Shown: positions 63,729-64,000 of the stretch, in pieces
How positions within the stretch are numbered: the stretch's first letter is position 1
Layout of the letters: each line of letters starts with the position of its first letter
Assembly (NCBI RefSeq): GCF_015291625.1
Contig: NZ_CP030047.1
Location: forward strand, 2,108,001 to 2,172,000
Length of the DNA: 64,000 nt
Reading direction: 5' to 3'
Source of the DNA: Bradyrhizobium sp. CCBAU 53421
Lineage (GTDB): Bacteria > Pseudomonadota > Alphaproteobacteria > Rhizobiales > Xanthobacteraceae
Position numbers and translations under genes: made by a program
The notes under the pieces: generated by a model
What the model was told of the DNA's origin: nothing
The model's database searches: none
Seen by the model: the letters and a program-made list of their open reading frames with translations, nothing else

Positions 63729-64000
63729 TCAGAACTTCACGCTCGGTGCCGCCTCGACCTCCGTGCGGCTGGCGCCGAGGTCGAAGAAATCCTTGCGGGT
63801 GAAGCCGAACATGCCGGCGAATAGGGCAGCCGGCATCTGCTGGATGCCGGTGTTGTATTCCTGGACCGCGTTGTTGAAGAAGCGGCGGCTGGCGGCGATC
63901 TTGTTCTCGAGATCGGATAGCTCGGAGGCGAGCTGCTGGAAATTGGCGTTGGCCTTGAGGTCCGGATAGGCCTCCGACAGCGCGATCAGCCGGCCGAGCG
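63729..64000 (-). CDS. LemA-family protein (partial, N-terminus beyond window)
   Basis: The last 90 codons of a LemA protein are visible on the minus strand, running off the window edge. Family blocks include RLIALSEAYPDLKANANFQQ, LENKIAASRRFFNNAVQEYN, TGIQQMPAALFAGMFGFTRK and FFDLGASRTEVEAAP. The N-terminal membrane anchor must lie further to the right. LemA proteins are membrane-attached helical-bundle proteins of uncertain function and commonly precede an M48 protease gene, as here. Confidence 0.9.
   Translation of the reverse strand, partial: LGRLIALSEAYPDLKANANFQQLASELSDLENKIAASRRFFNNAVQEYNTGIQQMPAALFAGMFGFTRKDFFDLGASRTEVEAAPSVKF

Overview
The window is a typical piece of alphaproteobacterial chromosome, most likely from Bradyrhizobium or a close relative in the Nitrobacteraceae. 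Three things point there. GC is high with strong third-position bias. The cytochrome bc1 genes have the fbcF-fbcH arrangement, with cytochromes b and c1 fused in one 690-codon gene. The spaces between genes are full of long palindromic repeats, several of them recurring within the window. No rRNA, tRNA or CRISPR array was seen. Most of the sequence is core metabolism. The only clear mobile element is one IS630-type insertion sequence.

Layout. 1-2.9 kb: the end of a fatty-acid beta-oxidation gene, a YciA-type thioesterase, a HAD hydrolase and a GlpR regulator. 3.2-10.9 kb: a seven-gene glycerol operon (glpD-glpS-glpT-glpP-glpQ-glpU-glpV) closed by a strong terminator. 11-22 kb: single enzymes and envelope genes (TPR protein, old yellow enzyme, SDR, DUF1993, MltB-type lytic transglycosylase, HtpX, aldo/keto reductase), plus a hybrid histidine kinase whose membrane domain matches plant ethylene receptors. 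22-31.5 kb: a looser accessory stretch of small proteins, a secreted trypsin-like protease, a CadC/TolB/TPR regulator with a duplicated segment on both sides, a HiPIP-like protein, an XRE fatty-acyl-type regulator and a glycine-rich-tailed protein. 31.5-37.3 kb: metallophosphoesterase, Nudix, GNAT and EthD proteins, then a TonB receptor/DUF2946 pair behind a Zur-like palindrome. 37.3-44.1 kb: a four-gene MoxR/DUF58/BatA-DUF4159/membrane-protein operon on the minus strand. 44.3-48 kb: DUF1285-Nudix-DUF6111-pcnB-TSUP, with coding sequences that overlap. 48-51.5 kb, minus strand: trmL-queE-queD-hemF-HAD. 51.8-54.5 kb: fbcFH. 54.6-59.5 kb: dienelactone hydrolase, an extradiol-dioxygenase-like VOC protein, the trpL leader with fused trpE(G), and apt. 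59.5-60.7 kb: an IS630 element inserted in a dispersed repeat. 60.7-64 kb: two related ParA-like ATPases, an M48 protease and the start of a lemA-like gene.

How genes work together. GlpR probably controls glycerol import and oxidation by GlpD. The transporter's two ATPases carry complementary defects that predict one working and one dead ATP site. The trmL/queE/queD cluster joins two tRNA wobble-position modifications and places them with heme synthesis. trpE(G) is preceded by a Trp-Trp leader peptide whose start codon falls where transcription should begin. Most other neighbours look functionally independent.
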